From Gammaproteobacteria bacterium (lineage in GTDB: Bacteria; Pseudomonadota; Gammaproteobacteria; Steroidobacterales; GCA-2729495), in NCBI GenBank assembly GCA_015709695.1, contig CP054183.1, positions 1,240,001 through 1,304,000 on the forward strand: a stretch of DNA of 64,000 nt, given 5' to 3'. The position numbers were made by a program, and so were the translations under genes. The notes beneath the pieces were generated by a model. That model was not told where the DNA came from. It saw only the letters and a program-made list of their open reading frames with translations, and searched no databases. Within the stretch, counting starts at the first letter, position 1. Each line of letters begins with the position of its first letter. Shown one piece after another: positions 25,277 to 33,570 of this stretch.

Positions 25277-26148
25277 GCCTCCCCATCATTACTGCAGACC
25301 AGCGTCTGGCCGAGCGCCGTGGCGTGAAGGGTGTGCTCGTCGGCAAGAGCGGCATCGGCAAGACCTCGCAACTCTGGACGCTGAAACCCACGGCCACGCT
25401 GTTCTTTGATCTTGAGGCTGGTGATCTCGCGGTCGAGGGCTGGGCCGGCGACACGATCCGTCCGCGCACCTGGCAGGAGTGTCGTGACTTCGCGGTGTAC
25501 ATCGGCGGGCCGAACCCGGCGCTGCGCGACGACCAGCCGTTCAGCCAAGCCCACTTCGATGCCGTATGCGCGCGCTTCGGTGATCCGACGGTCCTGGACA
25601 AGTACGACACCGTGTTCGTCGACTCCATCACCGTGGCCGGTCGCCTGTGCCTGCAATGGTGCAAGGGCCAGCCACAGGCCTACTCCGAGAAGACGGGCAA
25701 ACCCGACAGCCGGGGTGCATACGGGCTGATGGGCCAGGAAATGATCGCCTGGCTGACCCACCTGCAGCACACGCGCGGCAAGAACGTGTGGTTCGTCGGC
25801 ATCCTCGATGAGCGGCTGGACGACTTCAATCGCCGCGTGTTCTCCCTGCAGATCGACGGCTCCAAAACCGGCCTGGAACTGCCCGGCATCGTCGATGAGG
25901 TCGTCACCTTGGCCGAGCTGAAGGCCGATGACGGCGCCAGTTACCGCGCCTTCGTCTGCCACACGCTGAACGCATGGGGCTACCCCGCCAAGGACCGCTC
26001 CGGGCGGCTCGATCCGATCGAGGAGCCGCACCTCGGCCGCCTCATGGAAAAGATCGCCGGCCCGGCCAGGCCCGCTACCGAACGGCTCGATTTCGCGCGC
26101 CCCGCGCCCGCTGCCATCCCCGAATCCACTTCGACTCAGGAGTCCTGA
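25273..26148 (+). CDS. Sak4-like recombination ATPase
   Basis: 291-aa P-loop ATPase of the RecA/Rad51-like fold. Walker A 'VGKSGIGKTSQ' at about residues 23-33, Walker B-like 'YDTVFVDSITVAG' near residue 117, and a sensor-like 'KNVWFVGILDERLDDF'. Phage Sak4 proteins are short RecA-like ATPases that work with the phage's own SSB in single-strand annealing. Here the next gene is a putative SSB, supporting the call. The C-terminal 25 residues are Pro/Ala-rich and probably flexible. Confidence 0.75.
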   Translation: MSLPIITADQRLAERRGVKGVLVGKSGIGKTSQLWTLKPTATLFFDLEAGDLAVEGWAGDTIRPRTWQECRDFAVYIGGPNPALRDDQPFSQAHFDAVCARFGDPTVLDKYDTVFVDSITVAGRLCLQWCKGQPQAYSEKTGKPDSRGAYGLMGQEMIAWLTHLQHTRGKNVWFVGILDERLDDFNRRVFSLQIDGSKTGLELPGIVDEVVTLAELKADDGASYRAFVCHTLNAWGYPAKDRSGRLDPIEEPHLGRLMEKIAGPARPATERLDFARPAPAAIPESTSTQES

Positions 26149-26150
26149 TC

Positions 26151-26756
26151 ATGACCTACTTCGATTTCAATTCCGCTTCCGAACAGACCTCTTTCGACCT
26201 GATCCCCAAAGGCACGCTCGTGCGTGTCCGCATGACCATCAAGCCGGGTGGCTTCGATGATCCGTCGCAGGGATGGACCGGCGGCTACGCCACCCGCAAC
26301 GACAACACCGGCTCGGTGTACCTGAACTGCGAGTTCGTCGTGATGGAGGGTGAGTTCGCCCGTCGCAAGATGTGGTCGCTGATCGGCCTGCACAGCCCGA
26401 AAGGCCCTGAGTGGGCCAACATGGGCCGCACCTTCGTCAAGGCGATCCTCAACTCAGCGCGCGGCGTTCATCCTGGCGACAACAGTCCTGCCGCGCAGAA
26501 CGCGCGCCGCATCAGCGGGTTTGCCGATCTCGATGGCATCGAGTTTCTCGGCAAGGTCGACTGGGACAAAGACCAGAACGGCCAAGACAAGAGCGTGATC
26601 AAGGCCGCGATCACGCCCGACCACAAGGACTACGCCGCCCTCATGGGTGGCGCGCAGGGAGCGGCGAAAGCGCCAGCACCCGCAAACGGGTCGAACGCGT
26701 ATGCCCAGGCCACGGGCCGTGCCTCCGTGCCGGGTCGCCCGAGCTGGGCACAGTAA
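26151..26756 (+). CDS. Putative phage single-stranded DNA-binding protein
   Basis: 201 aa, 2 nt behind the Sak4-like gene. The beta-rich N-terminus ('FDLIPKGTLVRVRMTIKPGG', 'GSVYLNCEFVVMEGEFARRK') resembles an OB-like core. It is followed by a helical part and an Ala/Pro-rich flexible tail ending near 'PGRPSWAQ', as in phage SSB-like (DUF669-type) proteins that accompany Sak4. Assignment rests on gene order and general build, not on a diagnostic motif. Confidence 0.6.
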   Translation: MTYFDFNSASEQTSFDLIPKGTLVRVRMTIKPGGFDDPSQGWTGGYATRNDNTGSVYLNCEFVVMEGEFARRKMWSLIGLHSPKGPEWANMGRTFVKAILNSARGVHPGDNSPAAQNARRISGFADLDGIEFLGKVDWDKDQNGQDKSVIKAAITPDHKDYAALMGGAQGAAKAPAPANGSNAYAQATGRASVPGRPSWAQ

Positions 26757-26769
26757 GGGGGACGCCGCC

Positions 26770-28446
26770 ATGATGCTCCGCCCCCGCCAAGCCCTGCTGG
26801 TCGAGCGCTCTTTGGCGGCGCTCGCCCAACACGGCAACACCCTATCTGTTGGCCCCACCGGGTCGGGCAAGACCATCATGCTGTCGGCGGTGGCCGGCAG
26901 CTTGTTGGCCGAGCCAGATACCAAGGCCTGCATCCTCGCTCATCGCGATGAACTGACCGGCCAGAACCTATCCAAGTTTGCACGGGTGAATCCGGGCGTC
27001 AGCACCTCCGTGTTCGATGCCAAGGACAAATCCTGGTCCGGGCGCGCCACGTTCGCGATGGTGCAAACGCTCTCGCGCGACAACCATCTCGCTGCCATCC
27101 CGATCCTCGATCTGCTGGTGATCGATGAAGCGCATCACGCAGCCTCGGCCTCGTACCGCCGCGTGATCGACAGGGTGCTGGACAAGAACTCGCGCGCCCA
27201 GATCTTCGGGGTGACGGCGACGCCTGTCCGCAGTGACGGCAAGGGACTACGGGAGGTCTTCAGCAACGTCGCGGATCAAATCACCCTCGGCGAGCTGATC
27301 GCCTCCGGCCACCTCGTGCCGCCACGCACCTTTGTCATCGATGTCGGCGCCCAGGAGCAGTTGACGCGGGTCCGGCGCACGGCCACTGACTTCGACATGA
27401 CGGAAGTCGAGGCGATTCTCAACAAGACGCCCATCACCGATGCCGTGATCCGTCATTGGCGTGAGAAGGCCGGCGACCGCAAGACGATCGTGTTCTGCTC
27501 GACCGTCGCCCATGCCGAATGTGTGCGCCAGGCCTTTCAGGATGCTGGTGTATCCGCCGTGATCGTGCACGGCGAGCTCTCAGACGGAGAGCGAAAGACA
27601 CGACTGACCGAGTACGAATCCGGTGCCGCGCAGGTCGTGGTCAATGTGGCTGTGCTCACGGAGGGCTACGACTTCACGCCCACCTCCTGCGTGGTTCTGC
27701 TGCGACCCAGCTCGCACAAGTCGACTCTGACCCAGATGATCGGGCGTGGCCTACGCACCATCGACCCAGCGGAGCATCCGGGCGTCATCAAGACCGATTG
27801 CGTGGTCCTGGACTTCGGCACCGCGACCTTGATGCACGGATCTCTGGAACAGGACGTCAATCTCGACGGACACCAGCATCACGGCGAAGCGCCTACCAAG
27901 GACTGCCCGTCCTGTGAAGCCACCGTCCCGCTCGGCTGCCGTGAATGCCCGCTGTGCGGCTTCGTCTGGGAGAACGAGACCACCGAGGAAGGAGATGCGC
28001 TGGCCGATTTCGTGATGACCGAGATCGATCTCCTCAAGCGCTCCAACTTCCGCTGGTGCGATCTGTTCGGCTGCGACGACGCACTGATGGCGACTGGCTT
28101 CAACGCCTGGGGTGGCGTCTTCTTCCTAAACGGCCGCTGGCACGCCGTGGGCGGAGGTAAGGATCTGCAGCCACGCTTGTTGGCTGTCGGCGACCGCACG
28201 GTTTGCATGGCCAAAGCCGATGACTGGCTGAACGACCGCGAGTCGGCTGACTCCGCGCACAAGACCCGTCGTTGGCTGAACGAGCCGCCGACCGCGAAGC
28301 AACTCCATTATCTGCCGCAGGCGCTGCGCGCCGACTTTGGCATGACGCGCTATCAGGCCTCGGCGCTGCTGTCCTTCCAGTTCAACAAGTCGTCGATTCA
28401 GCGCCTCGTGGTGGCTGCCAACGATGCCCACCGGGAGGCCGCGTGA
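26770..28446 (+). CDS. SF2 DNA helicase
   Basis: 558 aa, ATG 26770. Superfamily 2 helicase: Walker A GPTGSGKT (residues 28-35), DEAH box in 'LLVIDEAHHAA' (about 119-122), motif III 'FGVTATPVRSDGKGL', and motifs V/VI in 'VAVLTEGYDFTPTSCVVLLR' and 'TQMIGRGLRTI'. Behind the helicase core is a four-cysteine zinc site ('CPSCEATVPLGCRECPLCGF', about residues 379-398) and a 150-residue tail. Related to the ResIII/RadD-like helicases used in phage replication or recombination. Ends overlapping the next GTG. Confidence 0.88.
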   Translation: MMLRPRQALLVERSLAALAQHGNTLSVGPTGSGKTIMLSAVAGSLLAEPDTKACILAHRDELTGQNLSKFARVNPGVSTSVFDAKDKSWSGRATFAMVQTLSRDNHLAAIPILDLLVIDEAHHAASASYRRVIDRVLDKNSRAQIFGVTATPVRSDGKGLREVFSNVADQITLGELIASGHLVPPRTFVIDVGAQEQLTRVRRTATDFDMTEVEAILNKTPITDAVIRHWREKAGDRKTIVFCSTVAHAECVRQAFQDAGVSAVIVHGELSDGERKTRLTEYESGAAQVVVNVAVLTEGYDFTPTSCVVLLRPSSHKSTLTQMIGRGLRTIDPAEHPGVIKTDCVVLDFGTATLMHGSLEQDVNLDGHQHHGEAPTKDCPSCEATVPLGCRECPLCGFVWENETTEEGDALADFVMTEIDLLKRSNFRWCDLFGCDDALMATGFNAWGGVFFLNGRWHAVGGGKDLQPRLLAVGDRTVCMAKADDWLNDRESADSAHKTRRWLNEPPTAKQLHYLPQALRADFGMTRYQASALLSFQFNKSSIQRLVVAANDAHREAA

Positions 28447-28865
28447 AATGTGCAGTCTGCTCACGAAAGGCCAAGGGCTTCGGCTACTTCAATCCACGCC
28501 TGCCGCGCAGCGATCCACGACGTTACTCGGACCGCTGGGTGTTCTGCTCCATGCGCTGCCAGAACGCATTTTCGCGACTCATGGAAAAGACGGGAGGTCA
28601 CATGATCGATCCCAGTGATATGGAGCTCGCCGCCATGGCGTCCTGCCTGGCGCCGCTTGGCGAGTATGTGGGCTCCATCGGCATGCAGCGACCGTTGGCG
28701 GATTACAGCAAAGACGAAGTGCTGATGCTGATCGACGTGGTAGTGACCGCCTACCAGGAACACATGCTCGTCGAGCACGAGCGCATGGCTGAAAAGGACC
28801 GCGCCTTTCTTGAGGAGCGGCTTGCCCGACAAGGCAAGCCGGCTTCGACGGGAGTGCCGTTCTGA
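28443..28865 (+). CDS. Small zinc-binding phage protein (DUF6511-like?)
   Basis: 140 aa, GTG start overlapping the helicase stop (GTGA). The N-terminus carries two Cys pairs, 'MKCAVCSRKAKGFGYFNPR' and 'RWVFCSMRCQNAF', making a treble-clef-like zinc site. The rest is helical and ends in a charged helix. Its place directly behind a phage helicase is typical of the family I tentatively name; function unknown. Confidence 0.7.
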   Translation: MKCAVCSRKAKGFGYFNPRLPRSDPRRYSDRWVFCSMRCQNAFSRLMEKTGGHMIDPSDMELAAMASCLAPLGEYVGSIGMQRPLADYSKDEVLMLIDVVVTAYQEHMLVEHERMAEKDRAFLEERLARQGKPASTGVPF

Positions 28866-29620
28866 TGCTGGATTTCAATCACCGTCCCAAGATCCATGAG
28901 CTGATCGGGGTGCTCATCGACGCTGCACTAAGCGCCGACCGTGACAACCAATCCCGTCGCAACTACCTCGGTGCGTCGCGATTGGGCGTCGCCTGCGAGC
29001 GCGCGCTGCAATACGAGTATCTGCAAACCCCTGTCGATCCTGGCAGGGACATCCCGGGTCGCGTGTTGCGCATCTTCGAGGTGGGACACGCTCTCGAAGA
29101 ACTGGCCATTCGTTGGCTGCGCATGGCCGGATTCGATCTGTACACCCAAAAGGCCAGCGGCGGTCAGTTCGGCTTTTCCGTTGCAGGCGGCCGTATTCAA
29201 GGGCACGTCGATGGCGTGCTGAATGGCGGCCCCGCAGCGCTAGGCATGGCCTATCCCGCCTTATGGGAGTGCAAGACCATGAACGACAAGTCCTGGCGGG
29301 ATACGGTCAAGCACGGCGTCAGCAAATCCAAACCGGTCTATGCCGCGCAGATGGCCATCTATCAGGCCTACATGGAAGCCAGTATCCCGGGCATTTCCGC
29401 GAACCCGGCGTTGTTCACCGCGATCAACAAGGACTCCGAGGAGATCTGGTTCGAGCTGGTGCCGTTCGACGGCGGCCTGGCGCAGCGGATGTCCGATCGC
29501 GCGGTTCGGGTCATCACGGCGACCGACAGCCAGGAACTGTTGCCGCGCCATGCGACTACACCGACGCATGTCGAGTGCAAGTTCTGCCCCTGGCAGGACC
29601 GCTGTTGGGGTTCGACATGA
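28865..29620 (+). CDS. Cas4-like PD-(D/E)XK nuclease
   Basis: 251 aa. The nuclease core has 'GRIQGHVDGVL' (Asp near residue 113) and 'ALWECKTMNDKSW' (E-x-K near residues 134-136), then 'YAAQMAIYQAYME', which is motif QxxxY. A Cys near residue 41 ('LGVACERALQYEY') plus three in 'CKFCPWQDRCW' at the end make a Cas4/AddB-type iron-sulfur cluster likely. It would resect DNA ends for the phage recombination system (Sak4 and SSB are encoded just upstream). The start overlaps the previous stop (TGATG). Confidence 0.82.
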   Translation: MLDFNHRPKIHELIGVLIDAALSADRDNQSRRNYLGASRLGVACERALQYEYLQTPVDPGRDIPGRVLRIFEVGHALEELAIRWLRMAGFDLYTQKASGGQFGFSVAGGRIQGHVDGVLNGGPAALGMAYPALWECKTMNDKSWRDTVKHGVSKSKPVYAAQMAIYQAYMEASIPGISANPALFTAINKDSEEIWFELVPFDGGLAQRMSDRAVRVITATDSQELLPRHATTPTHVECKFCPWQDRCWGST

Positions 29621-31806
29621 TGGCCGACAACATCATCTGGCTCGACTTCAATGACGCCCCCGAGCAGCGCGACGAACTGGCATCCGATACCGATGCGCTG
29701 CGTGCGGGGCTACTGGACCGGCTCGAAGCCGTTCTCCACTACCTGTTTCCGCAGGGGCGCATCCGAGGTGGCAAGTTCTACGTCGGCGATGTCGATGGCA
29801 ACCCTGGCAAGAGTCTGGTGGTTGAACTCGACGGACCACGGCGCGGCCTGTGGAAGGACTTCTCCACCGACGAGGGCGGCGATGTCATCGATCTGTGGGC
29901 GCGGTCGCAGGGTCGCTCCGCACGCAGCGACTTCCCGCGCATCGCTGGCGAGATCCGGCAGTGGCTCGGTCTTGCTCCACCGAACATAACGCCGATGCGC
30001 CGCGATGTTCGCAGCGTGCCAATGGACGACCTCGGCGCTTACACCGCCAAGTGGGACTATCTGTCACCCGAGGGCGAACTGATCGCCTGCGTCTACCGCT
30101 ACGACCCACCGACGGGCAAGGAATATCGCCCCTGGGATGTTCGTGCCCGCATGTGGCGCGCGCCCGACCCTAGGCCGCTCTACAACCTCCCGGTCATCTC
30201 GAGGGCGCGAGAGGTCGTCCTGGTCGAAGGCGAGAAGTGTGCGGCTGCATTGATCGCTTGCGGTATTGCGGCCACCACCGCGATGAACGGCGCCAAGGCT
30301 CCTGTCGACAAAACCGACTGGCATCCGTTGGCGGGGAAATCCGTGGTCATCTGGCCGGACCGGGATGCACCCGGCTGGGACTACGCCGAGAGCGCAGCGC
30401 GTGCTTGCGTGGCTGCTGGCAGCACATCCGTGGCCATCCTGGTGCCGCCCACCGACAAGCCACCCAAGTGGGACGCCGCAGACGCTGTCGACGAAGGGTT
30501 CGACTGCGCGGCATTCATCGCCCAGAGCGAACGCCGCGTGGTCAAGGCGGCGGCTCCCTCCCTGCCCACCTTCACGCTCGGCGAACTGCTCGACGATAAC
30601 TCACCGCTGCCACCCGATCTGATCTCGCCGCGCGTGCTGACGCCCGCAGGCATGTTGGTGTTCGGCGGTGCGCCCAAGGTCGGCAAGAGTGACTTCCTCT
30701 TGTCGTGGCTGGCTCACATGGCGGCTGGCGCTGCGTTTCTGGGCATGCATCCACCCCGTCCGCTACGAGTGTTCTACCTGCAGGCCGAGGTCCAGTACCA
30801 CTACCTGCGCGAGCGTGTGAAGGATGTTCGCCTGCCGTCCCATCGGCTTCTGGACGCCCGCGCCAATTTCGTGGCCACGCCGCAGTTGCGGCTGGTGCTC
30901 GATGACGCCGGTCTGGCGCAGGTGATCCCAGCGATCGCGAAGGCTTTTGGCGGCGAGCCTCCTGACATCATCGCCATCGATCCGATCCGCAACGTGTTCG
31001 ACGGCGGCGATGCCGGTGGAGAGAACGACAACGGCGCCATGCTGTTCTTCCTCTCGCAGCGGGTGGAGCGGATTCGCCAGGCGGTCAATCCCGACGCCGG
31101 GGTGATCCTCGCTCACCACACCAAGAAGCTAGGCAAAAAGCAGTTTGAGGAGGACCCGTTCCAGGCACTAGCCGGCGCAGGAAGCCTGCGCGGTTACTAC
31201 TCGACCGGAATGCTGCTGTTCCGACCCGATGAAACGCGCACCACTCGCCAGCTCATCTTCGAGCTGCGCAATGGCGCGGGTATCCCGCAACGGCACGTCG
31301 ACAAGATCAACGGTGAGTGGCGGGAAGTCGACGCCAACGAGCGGTTGGTGATGAAGGACTACGGCCAGCGCTTGGATGCCGAGCGCCGCCGCAAACGCGA
31401 CGCGATCCTTCAGATCCTGTTCGAGGAGGCCGGCAGCGGGCGCTGCTACACAGCCAACCAGTTCGCCGAATCTTTCGAGGGAAAGGCCGGTCTGGGCGGC
31501 GAGCGCACCATCCGCGAACGCGTCTCCGCGCTCTCGACGCAGGGCTACATCAAGTATTTCCGTAACGCGGCTGACTACGGTCTGCCCTCCAGCGGCCGCA
31601 CCAAGTTCGGCTATCTCTGCGTCGAAGGCATGGTGCTGCGCATGCCAGCGGGCGATGTCGACACGGCCACCGGCGAGCTGCCGATGCGCGAGCACACGGT
31701 GCTCCCCACCCACTACAAGTGCCCGCATTCCGGCGCCTCGATGCCCGTCGAGAACCCAGATGTGTGGGTCTATCACGACGAACTGAACGATCCGGAGGCC
31801 CCATGA
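29617..31806 (+). CDS. TOPRIM primase / RepA-like helicase fusion
   Basis: 729 aa, ATG overlapping the nuclease stop. The N-terminal part resembles phage primases. A TOPRIM segment starts with 'EVVLVEGEKCAAALIACGI' (about residues 199-217) and continues 'SVVIWPDRDAPGWDYAES'. The C-terminal half is a RepA/AAA_25-type hexameric helicase: Walker A 'GGAPKVGKSDFLL' (about 349-361) and Walker B 'PDIIAIDPIRNVF' (about 448-460), followed by 'GVILAHHTKK'. The last 150 residues look like a winged helix plus tail. This is the probable replicative primase-helicase, lying directly before the iteron-like region. Confidence 0.85.
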   Translation: MMADNIIWLDFNDAPEQRDELASDTDALRAGLLDRLEAVLHYLFPQGRIRGGKFYVGDVDGNPGKSLVVELDGPRRGLWKDFSTDEGGDVIDLWARSQGRSARSDFPRIAGEIRQWLGLAPPNITPMRRDVRSVPMDDLGAYTAKWDYLSPEGELIACVYRYDPPTGKEYRPWDVRARMWRAPDPRPLYNLPVISRAREVVLVEGEKCAAALIACGIAATTAMNGAKAPVDKTDWHPLAGKSVVIWPDRDAPGWDYAESAARACVAAGSTSVAILVPPTDKPPKWDAADAVDEGFDCAAFIAQSERRVVKAAAPSLPTFTLGELLDDNSPLPPDLISPRVLTPAGMLVFGGAPKVGKSDFLLSWLAHMAAGAAFLGMHPPRPLRVFYLQAEVQYHYLRERVKDVRLPSHRLLDARANFVATPQLRLVLDDAGLAQVIPAIAKAFGGEPPDIIAIDPIRNVFDGGDAGGENDNGAMLFFLSQRVERIRQAVNPDAGVILAHHTKKLGKKQFEEDPFQALAGAGSLRGYYSTGMLLFRPDETRTTRQLIFELRNGAGIPQRHVDKINGEWREVDANERLVMKDYGQRLDAERRRKRDAILQILFEEAGSGRCYTANQFAESFEGKAGLGGERTIRERVSALSTQGYIKYFRNAADYGLPSSGRTKFGYLCVEGMVLRMPAGDVDTATGELPMREHTVLPTHYKCPHSGASMPVENPDVWVYHDELNDPEAP

Positions 31807-32120
31807 ATATTGCCCAATCGGCAGTTGGAAGCGCCGTTGCCAACTGCACTCATTTCCTTGCCAACTACTCGCAGTTGGCAAACCCCTGCCAACTGGAAGT
31901 CCAGTCAGATCAAGGCATTGCAGGGAATGACCCGCAGTTGGCAGTTGGCATCGCTGCCAACTTGCCAACTGGCGCAAACCCGCGCCATTGCTGGACTTTC
32001 TCCCTTTCTCCAGTTGGCGAAAACTCCCCCTCCTACTACGTAGGAGAGGGACCAGAGGGTCCCTCTGCCCTACGTCAGGGACTTGCCGGCCACCCGGGCT
32101 CAGATCATCGGCGGCCATCC
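31807..32120. repeat. Iteron-like repeat cluster and hairpin (putative replication origin)
   Basis: Ten CAGTTGG-type sites lie between 31822 and 32017 in both orientations. Forward copies start at 31822, 31872, 31935, 31942 and 32011; reverse copies (CCAACTG or one mismatch) at 31840, 31861, 31889, 31957 and 31965. The best shared unit is GCAGTTGGCA. Immediately behind, 32038-32075 forms a long hairpin: outer ACGTAGG/CCTACGT and inner AGAGGGACC/GGTCCCTCT with AGAG loop and a 2-nt bulge. The frame stays open through it, but the translation is low-complexity. Lies between the primase-helicase and a RuvC-like gene. Confidence 0.65.
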
Positions 32121-32582
32121 GTGCCCTCGATCCTGGCACTGGACCTTGGCACCCAGACCGGCTGGGCAGTACGCGATCGCGACGGCGCCGTGACCAGCGG
32201 AACGGAATCCTTCAAGCCGCAGCGATTTGAGGGTGGCGGCATGCGCTACCTGCGCTTCAAGCGCTGGCTCACCGAGATCAAGCAGTCCTGCGATGGCATC
32301 GAAGCGGTGTACTTCGAGGAAGTCCGCCGCCACGCCGGCGTCGATGCAGCACACGCCTACGGCGGGTTCATGGCCCACCTCACCGCATGGTGCGAGCACC
32401 ACCAGATCCCGTACCAGGGCGTTCCGGTGGGCACGATCAAGAAGCACGCCACCGGCAAAGGCAATGCGAGCAAGGACCAGATGATCGGCGCCGTTCGTCT
32501 GCGTGGCCACGCGCCTGCCGACGACAACGAAGCCGACGCCATTGCCCTCCTGCACTGGGCGATCGAGACGCAGGAGGTGTGA
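32121..32582 (+). CDS. RuvC-like Holliday junction resolvase
   Basis: 153 aa from GTG 32121. RNase H-like fold: first strand 'SILALDLGTQTGWAV' with the catalytic Asp, 'GIEAVYFEEVRRHAG' with the second acidic residue, and the C-terminal 'DDNEADAIALLHWAI' with the last Asp pair. Phage RuvC-type resolvases are about 150-170 aa, supporting this start. An ATG at 31803 overlapping the upstream stop would give a 259-aa product with 106 extra low-complexity residues encoded by the repeats. Resolves branched DNA before packaging. Confidence 0.78.
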   Translation: MPSILALDLGTQTGWAVRDRDGAVTSGTESFKPQRFEGGGMRYLRFKRWLTEIKQSCDGIEAVYFEEVRRHAGVDAAHAYGGFMAHLTAWCEHHQIPYQGVPVGTIKKHATGKGNASKDQMIGAVRLRGHAPADDNEADAIALLHWAIETQEV

Positions 32583-32583
32583 C

Positions 32584-32796
32584 ATGAAGGTTCCGACTCC
32601 CGCATACCGCTGTGCCCTGGCTCGACTGCAACCCGATCCGCGACCCGATCCGGAGCAGATCAAGCGCGAGGGCTGGCGCGACCAACAGATCCTGGTGATA
32701 TCGCCCGACGACACGCGGCTCGACTGGGTCGAACGTGAACTGCTTCGCCGTATCGGCGATCGGCTGTACGGGCCGAAGGAGCGTCGACATGGCTGA
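32584..32796 (+). CDS. Unknown small phage protein
   Basis: 70 aa, one base behind the resolvase stop. Basic and Pro/Arg-rich N-terminus, then 'ILVISPDDTRLDWVERELLR'. No domain recognised. Overlaps the next gene by 8 nt. Confidence 0.6.
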   Translation: MKVPTPAYRCALARLQPDPRPDPEQIKREGWRDQQILVISPDDTRLDWVERELLRRIGDRLYGPKERRHG

Positions 32797-33193
32797 GTGG
32801 ACGATCGAGACTGTGGCGGACCGATTCATCGAGGCCGCACGAACCGCCCACCGCCTTCCTCCGGTTCGTGTGCAGGGCTACTTCAACTGCTGGCCGGCGA
32901 TCAAACGCATGCCATGGGAAAACCTGGGAGCTGAGCCACGGGTCTACCGCTTTCCTCCCGACCCTGCTGCCATCGACCGGATGCTGGAGACCATGCGGTG
33001 GGTTCAGTGGCTGGAAGAAGAACAGCGACACCTCGTCTGGATGCGAGCACAACGATATCCGTGGAAGGACATCTGCTGCCGCTTTGCCTGTGACCGGACA
33101 ACCGCATGGCGTCGCTGGCAGACGGCACTGGAATTGGTCGCCGTGCACCTGCAGATGGAAAAGAAAACTGGGGCAGCCAGCAATTGCCGCTGA
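32789..33193 (+). CDS. HTH-like phage protein (DUF6362-type), possible late regulator
   Basis: 134 aa, ATG with GAAGGAG ahead. 'WVQWLEEEQRHLVWMRAQRY' leads into 'PWKDICCRFACDRTTAWRRW', which reads as a sigma-region-4-like helix-turn-helix. Genes of this type commonly close the early region of temperate phages. A role in switching on late genes is plausible but inferred. The next 380 nt are non-coding and carry terminator-like hairpins. Confidence 0.7.
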   Translation: MAEWTIETVADRFIEAARTAHRLPPVRVQGYFNCWPAIKRMPWENLGAEPRVYRFPPDPAAIDRMLETMRWVQWLEEEQRHLVWMRAQRYPWKDICCRFACDRTTAWRRWQTALELVAVHLQMEKKTGAASNCR

Positions 33194-33332
33194 CGTTGGG
33201 TGTAGTTGCGAACAGTCGCGAAGTCGTTGGGAATCCTGCGTGTCGATGCGGGTTTCGGTCGCTTTTTGGCGTGCAACATCCCGAGGTTTTTTCGCTAGTA
33301 TTACGGCTAATCTTGCGAGCATTGGGTGCGTA

Positions 33333-33365
33333 AAGGCCACGGAGCGATCTGTGGCCTTCTTCGTT
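33333..33365 (+). terminator. Probable intrinsic terminator
   Basis: AAGGCCAC (33333-33340) pairs with GTGGCCTT (33351-33358) across a 10-nt loop, followed by the T-rich CTTCGTTT. The T-run is imperfect. Confidence 0.55.
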
Positions 33366-33460
33366 TCTGGCTCGCGATGGCCACGACCCGTTGCGACGGG
33401 TCCTTCCCGGCCAGAAAGCAATGCGGGGGGCGCGAGCGCGGCGCTTTTTTAGCGTCAGAT

Positions 33461-33494
33461 TGCAAACCTAGGTTTGCAGGGTTTGCAGTTTGCA
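33461..33494. repeat. 18-bp palindrome with TTTGCA direct repeats
   Basis: TGCAAACCTAGGTTTGCA (33461-33478) is a perfect palindrome. Two more TTTGCA units follow at 33482-33487 and 33489-33494. A protein-binding array (regulator or packaging site) is likely; which protein is unknown. Confidence 0.6.
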
Positions 33495-33521
33495 CCCGCC
33501 CCATCCAGCACACATCACGAG

Positions 33522-33557
33522 CCCGCCCACGGTTTCCCGTCGGCGGGTTTTCTTTTT
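33522..33557 (+). terminator. Hairpin with T-rich tail before the methyltransferase gene
   Basis: CCCGCC-C-ACGG (33522-33532) and CCGT-C-GGCGGG (33537-33547) form a stem with one mismatch, followed by TTTTCTTTTT. It ends about 14 nt before the first possible codon of the next gene, so that gene needs its own promoter or read-through. Confidence 0.65.
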
Positions 33558-33570
33558 CGAGGAACAGATT

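Larger units (their letters stand above)
33194..33570. other. Non-coding junction with terminators and TTTGCA repeats
   Basis: No gene. Contains a terminator-like hairpin at 33333, an 18-bp palindrome with TTTGCA repeats at 33461-33494, and a second hairpin with T-run at 33522. It separates the replication block from the methyltransferase genes. Confidence 0.6.

Noticed and set aside
31803..32120. N-terminal extension of the RuvC-like protein from ATG 31803
   Set aside because: Adds 106 low-complexity residues over the iteron-like repeats; family length and motif position favour GTG 32121.
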